NCBI GenBank assembly: GCA_900766135.1
Contig: CAAFUF010000046.1
Span: forward strand, 16,695 to 80,694
Direction: 5' to 3'
DNA: 64,000 bases
From: Paenibacillaceae bacterium
Lineage (GTDB): Bacteria; Bacillota; Bacilli; Paenibacillales; Paenibacillaceae
The notes beneath the pieces were generated by a model, which was given only the letters and a program-made list of their open reading frames with translations, was not told where the DNA came from and made no database searches. The position numbers and the translations under genes are program-made. How positions within the stretch are numbered: the stretch's first letter is position 1; every line of letters starts with the position of its first letter. Shown piece after piece: positions 1-8,859 of the stretch.

Positions 1-249
1 CGCATCGGGCAAGATCTCCATGTCGGTGAAGCTGAGCACCTGGCCGATACCGCAGCCAAACGCCTTGCTGACCGCTTCCTTGGCCGCAAACCGCCCCGCC
101 AGAAACTCCGCCGGACGAGCTGCTTGTCCCGGCAGCTCCAGCTCCGCCGCGGTCAATATCCGCTGACGCAGCCGTTCGCCGATCGACTTGGATAACAAGC
201 GCTGGATGCGCTCGATTTCGACGATGTCATGTCCGATTCCGAAAATCAA
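1..249 (-). CDS. acpS: Holo-[acyl-carrier-protein] synthase AcpS, partial (3' end beyond window)
   Basis: Transfers 4'-phosphopantetheine from CoA to the serine of acyl carrier protein in fatty acid synthesis. The N-terminal 83 residues are present. They begin (L/M)IFGIGHDIVEIERI, the family's metal-binding Asp motif, and continue with FLAGRFAAKEAVSKAFG, the second AcpS signature, then GIGQVLSFTDMEI. I chose the TTG at 249-247 because AGAAGGG lies 7 nt upstream and the family starts at this point; the reading frame has no better ATG. The C-terminal third lies beyond base 1. Divergent from the AraC gene at 544. Confidence 0.9.
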   Translation of the reverse strand, partial: MIFGIGHDIVEIERIQRLLSKSIGERLRQRILTAAELELPGQAARPAEFLAGRFAAKEAVSKAFGCGIGQVLSFTDMEILPDA

Positions 250-543
250 CAGGCAGCCCTTCTTCCTTCGTTCTTCATTATTCTTCTATCTTCTTCCCTT
301 GCGTCGTCCCGAGCCAAGCCCGCAAACCGGCCACTCCCCCCATTGTAACAGGGAACCCGTGAAGGCGCGAGTCTTGTCAAAGCGTTCGTCAGATGGCCGG
401 CTGAACGGGGAACAAGCCGCGCATCCGTCCCATGAGCCCTATGCTATACTGAATCTATCCAGTTCTCCCCAACCGCAAGAATGATCAAGAAGCCCATTCA
501 TCACTCCGCTATACTTTAACCATAGACCGGTCTGGAGGAAGTT

Positions 544-1449
544 ATGAATCAAATCACCATCATTCAACAAAGCATCGATTATATCGAAGAACGGCTGGGC
601 GAGGAGCTCACGTTGGCAGAGGTGGCCAAGGCGATGTTTTACTCCGAATACCATTTTCACCGCACGTTCCTGTATTTCGTCGGGGATACGATGACGTCCT
701 ACATCCGGAAGCGAAGATTGTCCCAAGCGGCCGAGTTCCTCGCGCATACCGACCAGAAGGTACTCGACATCGCGTTGCGCTGCGGCTTCAGTTCCCATGA
801 GGCCTTCACCCGGGCCTTCCGGAAAATGTACGGGATTCTGCCGACGGAATGCCGCCGCCGCGGCTGCCCGCCATACCTTGTGCCCAAGGCGAATCCGCTT
901 CGAGACTTCGTTGCCCAAATTTCTTACGATTGGGGAGATTACGACATGCAATACCATATCGAACAAGTTCCGTCCATGCGCATCCTGGGGTTCTCGCTGA
1001 AAACGACCACGGTGGACGGAGAGAATCACGAGGACATCCCGGCTTTCTGGCAAAAATACATGCGCGAGCAATGGAGCTCGCGCGTTCCCGGCAAACTCCG
1101 TCCCAACGTCGAACTCGGCGTCTGCACTACCCTCGACGAAGACGGTACGTTTCGTTATATCATCGGCTTTGAAGTCGACGAAACGGCCGAGGCCCAGGAA
1201 GGCCTGACCGAGTATCGCATCCCGCCGGCGACCTATGCGATCTTTACCACTCCGCCGGCCGGCGAAGCCGACTTCACCTCGTCCATCCAGCAAACCTGGG
1301 ACGAGATCTTCACGAACTGGTTCCCGTCATCCGGATACGAGCAAGTCGCTGCGCCTGACTTCGAATGGTACGATGAACGCTGTTGGCCGAAGGAAGGCAA
1401 ACAGATCGACATTTACATTCCGGTTCAACCTGTCAGCGCGAAAGCCTAA
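544..1449 (+). CDS. AraC-family regulator with C-terminal GyrI-like effector domain
   Basis: 301 aa. Residues about 5-105 form a double helix-turn-helix AraC domain at the N-terminus (LAEVAKAMFYSEYHFHRTF; VLDIALRCGFSSHEAFTRAFRKMYG). Residues about 125-295 resemble the GyrI/Rob-C effector-binding fold (EQVPSMRILGFSL, then YRIPPATYAIFTTP). This order matches the BltR/Rob-like regulators that sense small, often cationic or drug-like molecules. The start has TGGAGGAAGTT directly upstream. It is monocistronic and ends at a shared terminator facing the yknWXYZ-type exporter. Regulation of that exporter is possible but nothing in the sequence shows it. Confidence 0.85.
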   Translation: MNQITIIQQSIDYIEERLGEELTLAEVAKAMFYSEYHFHRTFLYFVGDTMTSYIRKRRLSQAAEFLAHTDQKVLDIALRCGFSSHEAFTRAFRKMYGILPTECRRRGCPPYLVPKANPLRDFVAQISYDWGDYDMQYHIEQVPSMRILGFSLKTTTVDGENHEDIPAFWQKYMREQWSSRVPGKLRPNVELGVCTTLDEDGTFRYIIGFEVDETAEAQEGLTEYRIPPATYAIFTTPPAGEADFTSSIQQTWDEIFTNWFPSSGYEQVAAPDFEWYDERCWPKEGKQIDIYIPVQPVSAKA

Positions 1450-1484
1450 TCCCGGCTTATCCGCCAGGCCAACAGCCCTCACAA

Positions 1485-1536
1485 AAACAACCCGGCTCCT
1501 CCAAACGGAGGACCGGGTTGTTTGCATTTTTAAAAT
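1485..1536. terminator. Bidirectional intrinsic terminator between araC-like gene and yknZ
   Basis: Stem 1485-1502 pairs with 1507-1523 (AACCCGG...CCGGGTT core, one bulge, AAAC loop). T-runs follow on both strands, so it can serve both convergent genes. Confidence 0.8.
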
Positions 1537-1544
1537 ATATGGGA

Positions 1545-2744
1545 TTACTCGTAACGAAGCGATTCGATCGGGTGCAGCTTGGAAGCTTTGTTCGCCGGAT
1601 ACAAGCCGAAGAAAATGCCCACCGCCGCCGAAAATCCGAAGGCCAGCAAAATGGCCCAAACCGAGACGACGAACGGCCATCCGGAAATCAAGGCAAACAC
1701 CCACGCAGCCAGTAACCCCAGCAATGCGCCAAGCGTTCCCCCGATAAACGAGAGGATCACCGCTTCAATCATGAACTGGAGCATGATGGTCCCCGGAGTC
1801 GCGCCGATCGCTTTGCGGATCCCGATTTCCCGGGTTCTCTCCGTCACGGAGACCAGCATGATGTTCATTACCCCGATCCCCCCGACGAGCAGGGAAATGC
1901 CGGCAATGGAGCCGATGATCGTCTGCAGGATGGAGAACGTGCTTTTGATCATCTGCTCGGCATCCCTTGCCGATTCCGAGACATACGCATCCTTGCTCAC
2001 GTTTTTCCGATCCGCCAGCCACGATTTAATCGTCTCCACCGTCTCGTCCATTCTATCCGGCGAGGTAGGTAAAACCTCGATCATGCTTAAGCGATCGCTT
2101 GGCCCATCCCCTACCGCAGGCATGGCGGTGATCGGCGCATAGGCGGAATAACGCTCCCCGCCCATTCCGCTCATCAGGCTCTCCTGTACCTTGTACACCC
2201 CAACAATCCGGAACATCCCTCCGGAGAGTTGGATTTTCCGCCCGATCGCTCCTTGCGGCGACCCAAACGCCTTATTCGCATATTTGGCTTCGACGACAAT
2301 GGTCTTCTGGCGTGCCCGCTCCTCTTGCGAGTTGAAGAACCGGCCTGCCACGATATCGATCTTTTGCATCTTGGGCGATTCCGCCGTCGTTCCGGTAATG
2401 CTGAACTGCAAATCTTCCTTCTTTAATTTGCCGGTCATGCCGTAAGTAGACGACGCCGAAACGTACCGCACTCCCGGCAGCTTACGGATCTCTGCCAATT
2501 CCCGCTGCCGGAAATAGGTATTGTCATCGGGATCTCCGTTGTTATAGTTCGGATAAATCAGAAAATATCCGTCCTCATAGTTCGACATTTCGGACATGAT
2601 CGAGCTTTGTCCGGCCTGCCCGATCGACACGACCGTGACCACCGCAGCGACGCCAAAGACGATGCCGATCATCGTCAGGAAGGAACGCAGCTTGTTCATT
2701 CGGAGATTGTCCAGGGCGACAAGGATGCTCTCCCAAATGCTCAT
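1545..2744 (-). CDS. yknZ: MacB/YknZ-type ABC transporter permease
   Basis: 399 aa. The N-terminal membrane helix (about 18-40) is followed by a MacB-type periplasmic-core domain (about 45-235) and a C-terminal FtsX domain with three helices (about 280-395), including GGIGVMNIMLVSVTERTREIGIRKAIGA, the family hallmark. The start codon overlaps the end of the upstream ATPase gene by 4 bp. The gene order W-X-Y-Z equals B. subtilis yknWXYZ, known to protect against the SdpC cannibalism toxin; export of a toxic peptide is inferred from that match. Confidence 0.85.
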   Translation of the reverse strand: MSIWESILVALDNLRMNKLRSFLTMIGIVFGVAAVVTVVSIGQAGQSSIMSEMSNYEDGYFLIYPNYNNGDPDDNTYFRQRELAEIRKLPGVRYVSASSTYGMTGKLKKEDLQFSITGTTAESPKMQKIDIVAGRFFNSQEERARQKTIVVEAKYANKAFGSPQGAIGRKIQLSGGMFRIVGVYKVQESLMSGMGGERYSAYAPITAMPAVGDGPSDRLSMIEVLPTSPDRMDETVETIKSWLADRKNVSKDAYVSESARDAEQMIKSTFSILQTIIGSIAGISLLVGGIGVMNIMLVSVTERTREIGIRKAIGATPGTIMLQFMIEAVILSFIGGTLGALLGLLAAWVFALISGWPFVVSVWAILLAFGFSAAVGIFFGLYPANKASKLHPIESLRYE

Positions 2745-3430
2745 AGGCTCACACTTCCTTTGCGCTTGTCGCTCAGAATCCGGCCGTCCCCAAACGTAAT
2801 GATCCGGTCGGCATGCTCGGCGATATCCGGCTCGTGGGTGACGAGCACGATCGTCGTGCCTTCGGCATGAATCTGTTTGAACAGCGCCATGATTTCATGG
2901 GACGATTTCGTATCCAGGTTCCCGGTCGGCTCATCGGCCAGCAGGATCGGCGCGTTCATCGTCAGCGCCCGGGCGATCGCCACCCTCTGCTTTTGGCCGC
3001 CGGAGAGCTCATTCGGGCGATGCTTGACCCGTTCGGCCAGCCCCACCCTGCCCAGCAGCTCAAGCGCCCGTTCGTTGCGCTTTTCCCGGGAGATCCCGGC
3101 ATACATCATCGGCAGCGTGACGTTCTGCAGGACGGTTTGGCGGCCCAGCAGATTAAAGCTTTGGAAGACGAAACCGATTTTACGGTTACGCACCTTGGAC
3201 AGTGCTTCCTCGCTCAGGGACTGAACCGGATCCCCGTCCAGTTCATAGCTGCCGGAGGTCGGGATGTCCAGGCAACCGATGATGTTCATGAGCGTCGATT
3301 TGCCGGAGCCCGACGAGCCCATGATAGCCACGAACTCGCCCTTTTCGATGTGCAGATCGAGCGGCATCAAGGCCTGTACTTCGAGAGGGCCGTTTTTGTA
3401 AACTTTGGTGATGCCCGTTAGCGTAATCAT
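2741..3430 (-). CDS. yknY: MacB/LolD-type ABC transporter ATP-binding protein
   Basis: 229 aa, a full single ABC domain: Walker A GSSGSGKST (38-46), signature LSGGQKQR (142-149), Walker B ILLADEP (162-168), H-loop THEPDIAEH. Length and sequence fit the LolD/YknY group that powers MacB-like permeases. It overlaps the membrane-fusion gene by 4 bp at its start and the permease gene by 4 bp at its end, so the three are translationally coupled. Confidence 0.9.
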   Translation of the reverse strand: MITLTGITKVYKNGPLEVQALMPLDLHIEKGEFVAIMGSSGSGKSTLMNIIGCLDIPTSGSYELDGDPVQSLSEEALSKVRNRKIGFVFQSFNLLGRQTVLQNVTLPMMYAGISREKRNERALELLGRVGLAERVKHRPNELSGGQKQRVAIARALTMNAPILLADEPTGNLDTKSSHEIMALFKQIHAEGTTIVLVTHEPDIAEHADRIITFGDGRILSDKRKGSVSL

Positions 3431-4497
3431 TTCACTTTCACCTTAGCGCCGTCCTGCAGTTTGTCGCCGCCTTGTACCACGACGAGGTCGCCTGCGGCCG
3501 CACCCGTGACCAGCTCGATTTGGTCTTCGCTTTCCTTCCCCGTCGTGACTTGTGTCTTGACGGCAACCCCATCCTGAACCTTGAAGACAATGGCTTGCTC
3601 GCCGTCGTACTGAACCGCGTCGATCGGCACGAGCAACCGCTCCTTGTCGGGGATCTCCATTTCCACCGTCACGTTATAACCCGGCCGAAGCTCCGGCGAT
3701 ACTTGATCCAGGCTGACCTCCATTTCCACCGACGTATCCTTGGAGGTCGGGTCGGGCAGCCCTGCCGTAGGGGCCAAATAAGAGATGGTGCCGTCATAAC
3801 TGTCCGCGAAGGCTTCGCCGGTCACCGCGGCCTTCATTCCTTGCGCCGCCTTGCCCGCATCCAGCTCGTTCAGGTATGCGGTCACTTTAAGACGACTCAC
3901 GTCGGCAATCGCGGCGATTTCGCCGCCTTCGGCCAGCATTTGTCCTGCGTTCGCCGATAACGAGGTGACCACGCCGTCTGCAGGGACCAACACTTGCTGG
4001 TTCGCGAGCTGCTTCTCCAAGGATTCGATCGTCAACTGACTGGAGCGGATACGCAGATCGTAGGCGGTTAAGTCAAGCTCTGCCGGCTCCTGGTCCGGGT
4101 TCTCGCTATGCGCCTGCTTGAAGCTTTCAAAATGCTGCTTCTTGGCCGCCAGCCGCTCCGCTTCGGTCAATTGCAGATTAATCCGTTCCTTCTCCAACTG
4201 ATCCTTGACTTGCTCCATGCCAAGCGTCAGCAGGACTTGCCCCTTCTTGACCGTATCGCCTTGCTTCACCTTCACCGTTTCCACCACGCCGCTTGCCGGC
4301 GCGTACACCGAAGTCTTCTGTCCCGGCTCCAGCTTGCCGTTCGTAAAGATCTGCTCAACGATCTTGCCCATCTTCACTTCAGCCGTCTTCACTTCAGCGG
4401 CGCGATTGAGCCCCATCATATTGGCGACCACCAGCACGATGACGGCCAACCCGACGAGGGCGCCCCAAAACCATTTTTTCTTGAACAAGTCCATCAC
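3427..4497 (-). CDS. yknX: YknX-like membrane-fusion (HlyD/RND adaptor) protein
   Basis: 356 aa. One N-terminal membrane helix (about 9-28), a biotinyl-lipoyl-like hairpin (TKTSVYAPASGVVETVKVKQGDTVKKGQVLLTL split by an alpha-helical hairpin at about 110-165, then VLVPADGVVTSLSANAGQ), and a beta-barrel C-terminal part ending in a lipoyl-like lobe. It links the ABC permease to the cell-envelope side. In Gram-positives such proteins assemble with the permease without an outer-membrane channel. First of the three coupled genes, 28 bp after the Yip1 gene. Confidence 0.85.
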   Translation of the reverse strand: MMDLFKKKWFWGALVGLAVIVLVVANMMGLNRAAEVKTAEVKMGKIVEQIFTNGKLEPGQKTSVYAPASGVVETVKVKQGDTVKKGQVLLTLGMEQVKDQLEKERINLQLTEAERLAAKKQHFESFKQAHSENPDQEPAELDLTAYDLRIRSSQLTIESLEKQLANQQVLVPADGVVTSLSANAGQMLAEGGEIAAIADVSRLKVTAYLNELDAGKAAQGMKAAVTGEAFADSYDGTISYLAPTAGLPDPTSKDTSVEMEVSLDQVSPELRPGYNVTVEMEIPDKERLLVPIDAVQYDGEQAIVFKVQDGVAVKTQVTTGKESEDQIELVTGAAAGDLVVVQGGDKLQDGAKVKVK

Positions 4498-4525
4498 CTA
4501 TCCTATTTATGTATCATTGCGGACT

Positions 4526-5161
4526 TCAGCTCAGCAGCAGAGAGCCCAGCGAAATCACGAGCCAAGCTGCAATAATCCAGGTGGCCACCGTTTTGCGCGG
4601 TCGGTTCATGATCACCGAGGAGCCGATGATGTACAGAACGAGGCTCCAAATGGAGAAGGGATTGATCAAGGACAATAACCGGTACATCTGGCTGGACTTA
4701 TCGGAGACAAAAGCCCCTAAGCTAAGCGAAATGTCCGTTGCCGATTGAACGTCCGTCGTCATGACCATGATTCCTGTAATCAAGCTGCCCACGAGACCCG
4801 GCAAAGCAGAGAATGCGGCGATGGATACGAATTGCATGTATTTGCCTTCTCCGCGCACCACTAGATTCAGAAGCATCAGCAGCAGGCCCGTCACGAACAA
4901 CATGATCACCGGCATGATGGTGCCCATAACATAAGCGGAAGTCTTGGCTGTTGCCATCACCGTATCGCGCAAGGCGGCATCGATCTGCTGGCTCTGAATT
5001 TGTCTGGCCATCTCTTTCTCCAACACCGGCATCTGCATGTAGATCACGGCAAACGACACAACCAGCAGCACCGCTAACGCAAACAGCCAAGCGGTTTTGT
5101 TCTCCCGCACCCGCTTGAAGGTTTCCTCCGGCGCCATAAAAATCGTAAATACGTTTTTCAA
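4526..5161 (-). CDS. yknW: Yip1-domain membrane protein, YknW-like
   Basis: 211 aa from the TTG at 5161. I prefer this start over the upstream in-frame TTG at 5188 because GAGGGAGGGG lies 6-7 nt before it. The protein opens LKNVFTIFMAPEETFKRVRENK, typical of Yip1 family members, and has about five membrane helices (for example about 28-46, 80-105, 120-145, 165-205). In B. subtilis YknW assists assembly of YknXYZ; the same role is inferred here from order and spacing. Confidence 0.8.
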   Translation of the reverse strand: MKNVFTIFMAPEETFKRVRENKTAWLFALAVLLVVSFAVIYMQMPVLEKEMARQIQSQQIDAALRDTVMATAKTSAYVMGTIMPVIMLFVTGLLLMLLNLVVRGEGKYMQFVSIAAFSALPGLVGSLITGIMVMTTDVQSATDISLSLGAFVSDKSSQMYRLLSLINPFSIWSLVLYIIGSSVIMNRPRKTVATWIIAAWLVISLGSLLLS

Positions 5162-5223
5162 ATAAAACCCCTCCCTCAAATCTCCCAACCTAACTCCATC
5201 CTATACCACTTCCAAATAAAGAC

Positions 5224-5244
5224 TATAACATGGATCATGTTATA
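5224..5244. promoter_or_regulatory. Perfect 9-bp inverted repeat upstream of yknW (candidate operator)
   Basis: TATAACATG-GAT-CATGTTATA lies about 62 bp before the chosen yknW start. No T-run follows, so it is not a terminator. Its position fits a repressor or activator site, but the binding protein is unknown. The rest of 5245-5420 shows nothing I recognise. Confidence 0.45.
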
Positions 5245-5417
5245 TATACGGACAAAGTTCAAAAGAGATTCAGGGACAGGTCCATCATAAATATCGCTTT
5301 CCCCGTATCCGGTATCGGTTACGTCATGCCTCCCTGCATTATAACCTCTTCTCCTGCCGCCGCCACGGGCCCGGGTCCGGGATTTGTCCTAGACTTAAGT
5401 CCAAGCCCGAACGGCAT

Positions 5418-5458
5418 AAAAAAAACGCGAGCCCCGGGCTTGCCGCCCGGGCTCGCGT
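5418..5458 (-). terminator. Intrinsic terminator after nadE
   Basis: On the minus strand ACGCGAGCCCGGGC pairs with GCCCGGGGCTCGCGT (5425-5458), followed by a T-run at 5424-5418. Confidence 0.85.
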
Positions 5459-5511
5459 AGGTCATGCCCGATAAAAGTCATCAGCCTGCTCCGGCCGATG
5501 CCCGCCTTGAA

Positions 5512-6321
5512 TCAAATGCCCGGAATCGGGCTGCGCTTGTGCTCCGTCTTCCGATAGAACGACTCCAGCCGCTCTTGGACCGCCGGGTCGATCGGCTTGC
5601 CTTCGAGATAATCGCTGTTATCGTCGTAGCTGATCCCCAGCTCCTTCTCGTCCGTCTGCCCTTCCCACAGGCCGGCGGTCGGCGCCTTGTCGATCACGCT
5701 TTGCGGCACGCCGAGGCGGGCGGCAAGCTGGCGGACCTGACGTTTGTTCAGCGAGCTAAGCGGCGTGATATCAACCGCCCCATCGCCCCATTTGGTGTAA
5801 AAGCCGGTGATCGCCTCGGAAGCGTGGTCGGTGCCAACGACAAGCAAATTAAGCTCGAAGGCCAGCGCGTACTGCATGACCATCCGCGTCCGCGCTTTGA
5901 TATTGCCTTTGCCTTGCGGGCTCAGGTGACGGGACTTCCCGATTTTTTTCATGCCGTGCTCGACTTCAAGGGCGATTTCGTCCACGGCTTCTTCAATGTT
6001 CGTCTCCGCCGTATGTTCAAGTCCAAACGCCTTGGCCACCTCGTAGCTGTGATCGATGTCCTCCTGCTCCCCGTAGGGCTGGAAGACGCCCAGCGTCATA
6101 TACGGCTGACCGGTTTCCTGCGTCAGCTCGTCCGTCGCCCGTTTGCATAGACCGGTCGCCACGGCGCTGTCGATCCCGCCGCTGATGGCGATCAAGAGGC
6201 CGGTTGTGCGCGCGGCTTTGACATGCTCCTTCAAGAAGTCGACGCGACGGCGAATCTCCTCATCCACGTCGATGGCGGGCTTTACGCCCAACCGACTAAT
6301 GATTTCCTGCTGCAAACTCAT
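5512..6321 (-). CDS. nadE: Ammonia-dependent NAD+ synthetase NadE
   Basis: 269 aa. Makes NAD+ from deamido-NAD+, ATP and ammonia. The PP-loop SGGIDS lies at residues 47-52; further family motifs are GNIKARTRMVMQYALA, GTDHASEAITGFYTKWGDGA and DKAPTAGLWEGQTDE. There is no glutaminase domain, so it uses free ammonia. The start ATG at 6321 has GGAGGG 7 nt upstream; an ORF extension of 18 residues lacks a ribosome site. Monocistronic. Confidence 0.95.
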   Translation of the reverse strand: MSLQQEIISRLGVKPAIDVDEEIRRRVDFLKEHVKAARTTGLLIAISGGIDSAVATGLCKRATDELTQETGQPYMTLGVFQPYGEQEDIDHSYEVAKAFGLEHTAETNIEEAVDEIALEVEHGMKKIGKSRHLSPQGKGNIKARTRMVMQYALAFELNLLVVGTDHASEAITGFYTKWGDGAVDITPLSSLNKRQVRQLAARLGVPQSVIDKAPTAGLWEGQTDEKELGISYDDNSDYLEGKPIDPAVQERLESFYRKTEHKRSPIPGI

Positions 6322-6379
6322 CCTAAATCCCTCCACATCCAAAATATTACACCTTATGTAAGTCGAATTCCCCAAATCT

Positions 6380-6422
6380 AAAAACGCCCCGGGCCCATCC
6401 GGACGGGCCGGATGGCGGGGCG
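6380..6422 (-). terminator. Intrinsic terminator after the bacilliredoxin gene
   Basis: On the minus strand CGCCCCG-CCATCCGG pairs with TCCGGATGG-CGGGGCG, followed by TTTTT. Confidence 0.75.
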
Positions 6423-6457
6423 AAAGCGGCTGCGGTTCGGCCGCCGCCAGAATCGGT

Positions 6458-6892
6458 TTACCGGCAGAACCGGTCGAACGCGCTGGTCAGATCGGCAGCG
6501 ATTTCCTCCGCAGAACGGTCCTCGATTTGGTGACGCTCGATGAAATGGACGAGCTCTCCGTCCTTCATCAACGCGATCGAAGGCGAAGAAGGCGGATACG
6601 GCGCGAAATATTCGCGTGCCTTTGCCGTTGCTTCCTTGTCTTGCCCGGCAAATACGGTGAACAAGTGATCCGGCGTCAGGTCATGTTGCAGCGCCTTCGC
6701 TACGCCCGGACGGCATTGTCCCGCCGCACAGCCGCATACGGAATTGACGACGACCAGCGCCGTTCCGTTCGCGCTTGGCAGCTTCTCTTCGACTTCCTCC
6801 GGCGAACGGAGCTCTTGAATGCCCAGCACGGTCAATTCATCTCTCATCGGCTGCACCATGTCTCTCATATATTGGTCAAATGACATCGACAT
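6458..6892 (-). CDS. BrxA/BrxB-family bacilliredoxin
   Basis: 144 aa, the normal family length (formerly YphP/YqiW, DUF1094). The active-site CGC motif is at C53-G-C55 within VVVNSVCGCAAGQCRPG. The family removes bacillithiol from S-bacillithiolated proteins after oxidative stress in the cytoplasm. ATG with AGGAG 9 nt upstream. Only one paralogue is in the window, so A or B cannot be decided. Confidence 0.92.
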   Translation of the reverse strand: MSMSFDQYMRDMVQPMRDELTVLGIQELRSPEEVEEKLPSANGTALVVVNSVCGCAAGQCRPGVAKALQHDLTPDHLFTVFAGQDKEATAKAREYFAPYPPSSPSIALMKDGELVHFIERHQIEDRSAEEIAADLTSAFDRFCR

Positions 6893-7032
6893 TACCTATC
6901 ACTCCTTATGCAGAATAAAATGGCTCATTCCCCGGCGCCGCACCCGCGTCGCCCTTAGCCAGATTAATTTTATTATACATTCATAAGGAAGGAAAGCAAC
7001 TCTCCCTCCCATCGTCCCCAGCCCATTCGGGC

Positions 7033-8730
7033 TTACGGAAGCGGGAAGAAAACGGTAAACGTCGTGCCTTGCCCCTCCGCCGAATCGACGCTGATTTTGC
7101 CGCCGTGGCGTTCGACGATGCTGAGGCATAAAGCCAGCCCAAGTCCCGTTCCTTTCGCTTTCGTGGTGAAGAAAGGCTCGAACAGCTTCTCCCGCTGCCC
7201 GGGAGGTATCCCGGGGCCCGTGTCGCTGACGAGCAGCACCCCGCCTTGATCCGCCAACCTGGTCTCGAGCGTAAGCTGACCCTTCTCTTGCATCGCTTCC
7301 ATCGCGTTGCGCGACAGGTTCAAGACCAGCTGTTTGATCTCCTTGGCATTCAACAGCAGTGCGGGCAGCCGGTCATCCAATTTGACCTCGATCGTTTGAC
7401 CGCGAAGATTCGCGTCCGCCCAAAGCAGCGGCGTCAACTCCTTGATGATGTCGTGGAGATGGCATTTCTCGCTCTCAACCGGACGATTCTGCGCAAGGGA
7501 TAAAAAATCGTTGATGATGCCGTTCGCCCGGTCCAGCTCCTCCATCACGATCCGATAATAATGATCAAGCGTCGGCGGGCTCTTCTCCCGCATCAGTTGC
7601 AGGAAGCCACGGACCACCGCCATCGGATTGCGGATCTCGTGCGTAATGCCGGCGGCCATTTGGCCGACCAGGCTAAGCCGCTCCACATGGTTCAACTCCA
7701 TTCGAAGCGTTTCCAATTCGGTGATGTCCTGAACGATCGCAACCGCGCCGATCACTTCTTTAGAGTGGCTTTTTTGAATCGGCGATGTACTGGTAAAATA
7801 AATGTGATCGTTGGCTTTGATCAGATCGGTCATTTTCGTCTGGCCCGCAAGCGACTGTTCGACCCTGTAAGCGATCGACTCGATCGGTACGCCGCTAAGC
7901 ACGTCGTCCAGCCTGCGGAGGAGCAAATCCTCACGGCGCAGTTCTTCCCGTTCCTCGCGATACGTCCGGTATAATTGGAGAAACGTGTCGTTTACCGATA
8001 TAATATAGCCTTGTTGATCCAATAAAACGATGCCGAGCGGAGCGGCGTCCATCATCTGTTGAAGCTTCTCCGCTTCCCGGAAGTATTCGCGGGACAGCTG
8101 CAGGACTTGGCCGCGCAGCTTTTCCTTCTCCAGCGTGCTTTCGATCATGTAGACGAACAGGCTGCCAACCAGCATCGTCACAAGCACGTTGACGAGCCAA
8201 ATCGATAACGCGCTCAGGTCGGAATTAAACGACAGGCTGCCGGTAAGAAAAGGCGATAAGCCGATCATCGTCTCCCCGGCCATGAAGAAAAGGGAAAGGA
8301 TCGCCACCTTGGCTTGACGGCCGGTTCTTTTGAAAAAGCGGGAAGCGAGCAGGACAAGGGGATAAAGAAGCACTCCCGTTTCCATGATAAACCCAACAAG
8401 GGTGTAATTTACTGCAAACAGAGGATGGAGAATAAGCTGCATCAGAGCCAAGGCGATCCCGTCACGGAACCTGCCATACAGCATCAAGGCAAACAAGGGT
8501 AAAATCCCGAAATTCAGCGGAATCACGTCCCACAACCGCGAGGCAAAGATTTCGCAAACCAACGTGCTGCACAAGCAGGTATACGTTAGGCCCATGGTAA
8601 ACGGCTGCCCCTCGGCGGGACGGTTGTTATGCTGCCCATAGCAATTGCTTTTTTCAAACGTCAACGGAAACAAAAAGGCAGGCAAGCTGGCGACCAGCAC
8701 TTGAAGCACGATCTCTTTTACAGCATCCAC
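7033..8730 (-). CDS. Membrane sensor histidine kinase with PAS domain (Kin/sporulation-kinase type)
   Basis: 565 aa. About five or six membrane helices fill residues 5-200, followed by a PAS domain (about 222-340, DAAPLGIVLLDQQGYIISVND). The kinase core has H364 in GITHEIRNP, the N-box N475, the G1 box DTGPGIP (503-509) and FEPFFTTKAKGTGLGL. The layout is like KinB and similar kinases feeding the Spo0 phosphorelay; no response regulator is adjacent, as for orphan sporulation kinases. GTG start with AGGAGGGAGAAC upstream. Signal unknown. Confidence 0.85.
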   Translation of the reverse strand: MDAVKEIVLQVLVASLPAFLFPLTFEKSNCYGQHNNRPAEGQPFTMGLTYTCLCSTLVCEIFASRLWDVIPLNFGILPLFALMLYGRFRDGIALALMQLILHPLFAVNYTLVGFIMETGVLLYPLVLLASRFFKRTGRQAKVAILSLFFMAGETMIGLSPFLTGSLSFNSDLSALSIWLVNVLVTMLVGSLFVYMIESTLEKEKLRGQVLQLSREYFREAEKLQQMMDAAPLGIVLLDQQGYIISVNDTFLQLYRTYREEREELRREDLLLRRLDDVLSGVPIESIAYRVEQSLAGQTKMTDLIKANDHIYFTSTSPIQKSHSKEVIGAVAIVQDITELETLRMELNHVERLSLVGQMAAGITHEIRNPMAVVRGFLQLMREKSPPTLDHYYRIVMEELDRANGIINDFLSLAQNRPVESEKCHLHDIIKELTPLLWADANLRGQTIEVKLDDRLPALLLNAKEIKQLVLNLSRNAMEAMQEKGQLTLETRLADQGGVLLVSDTGPGIPPGQREKLFEPFFTTKAKGTGLGLALCLSIVERHGGKISVDSAEGQGTTFTVFFPLP

Positions 8731-8859
8731 GTTCTCCCTCCTCAGGCGGAAGAATACAAGAATACAACTCTAGTTTCGATTAAATCATAGCCGACAAAGT
8801 TTTACAATAATGCATAGTTTAGAAAATAGTAAGAAAGTACAAATAGAGAGGATACCCAT

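Noticed and set aside
439..1293. 284-aa ORF on the minus strand
   Set aside because: Lies opposite the AraC/GyrI gene, has no ribosome site or recognisable domain, and is a shadow of that gene.
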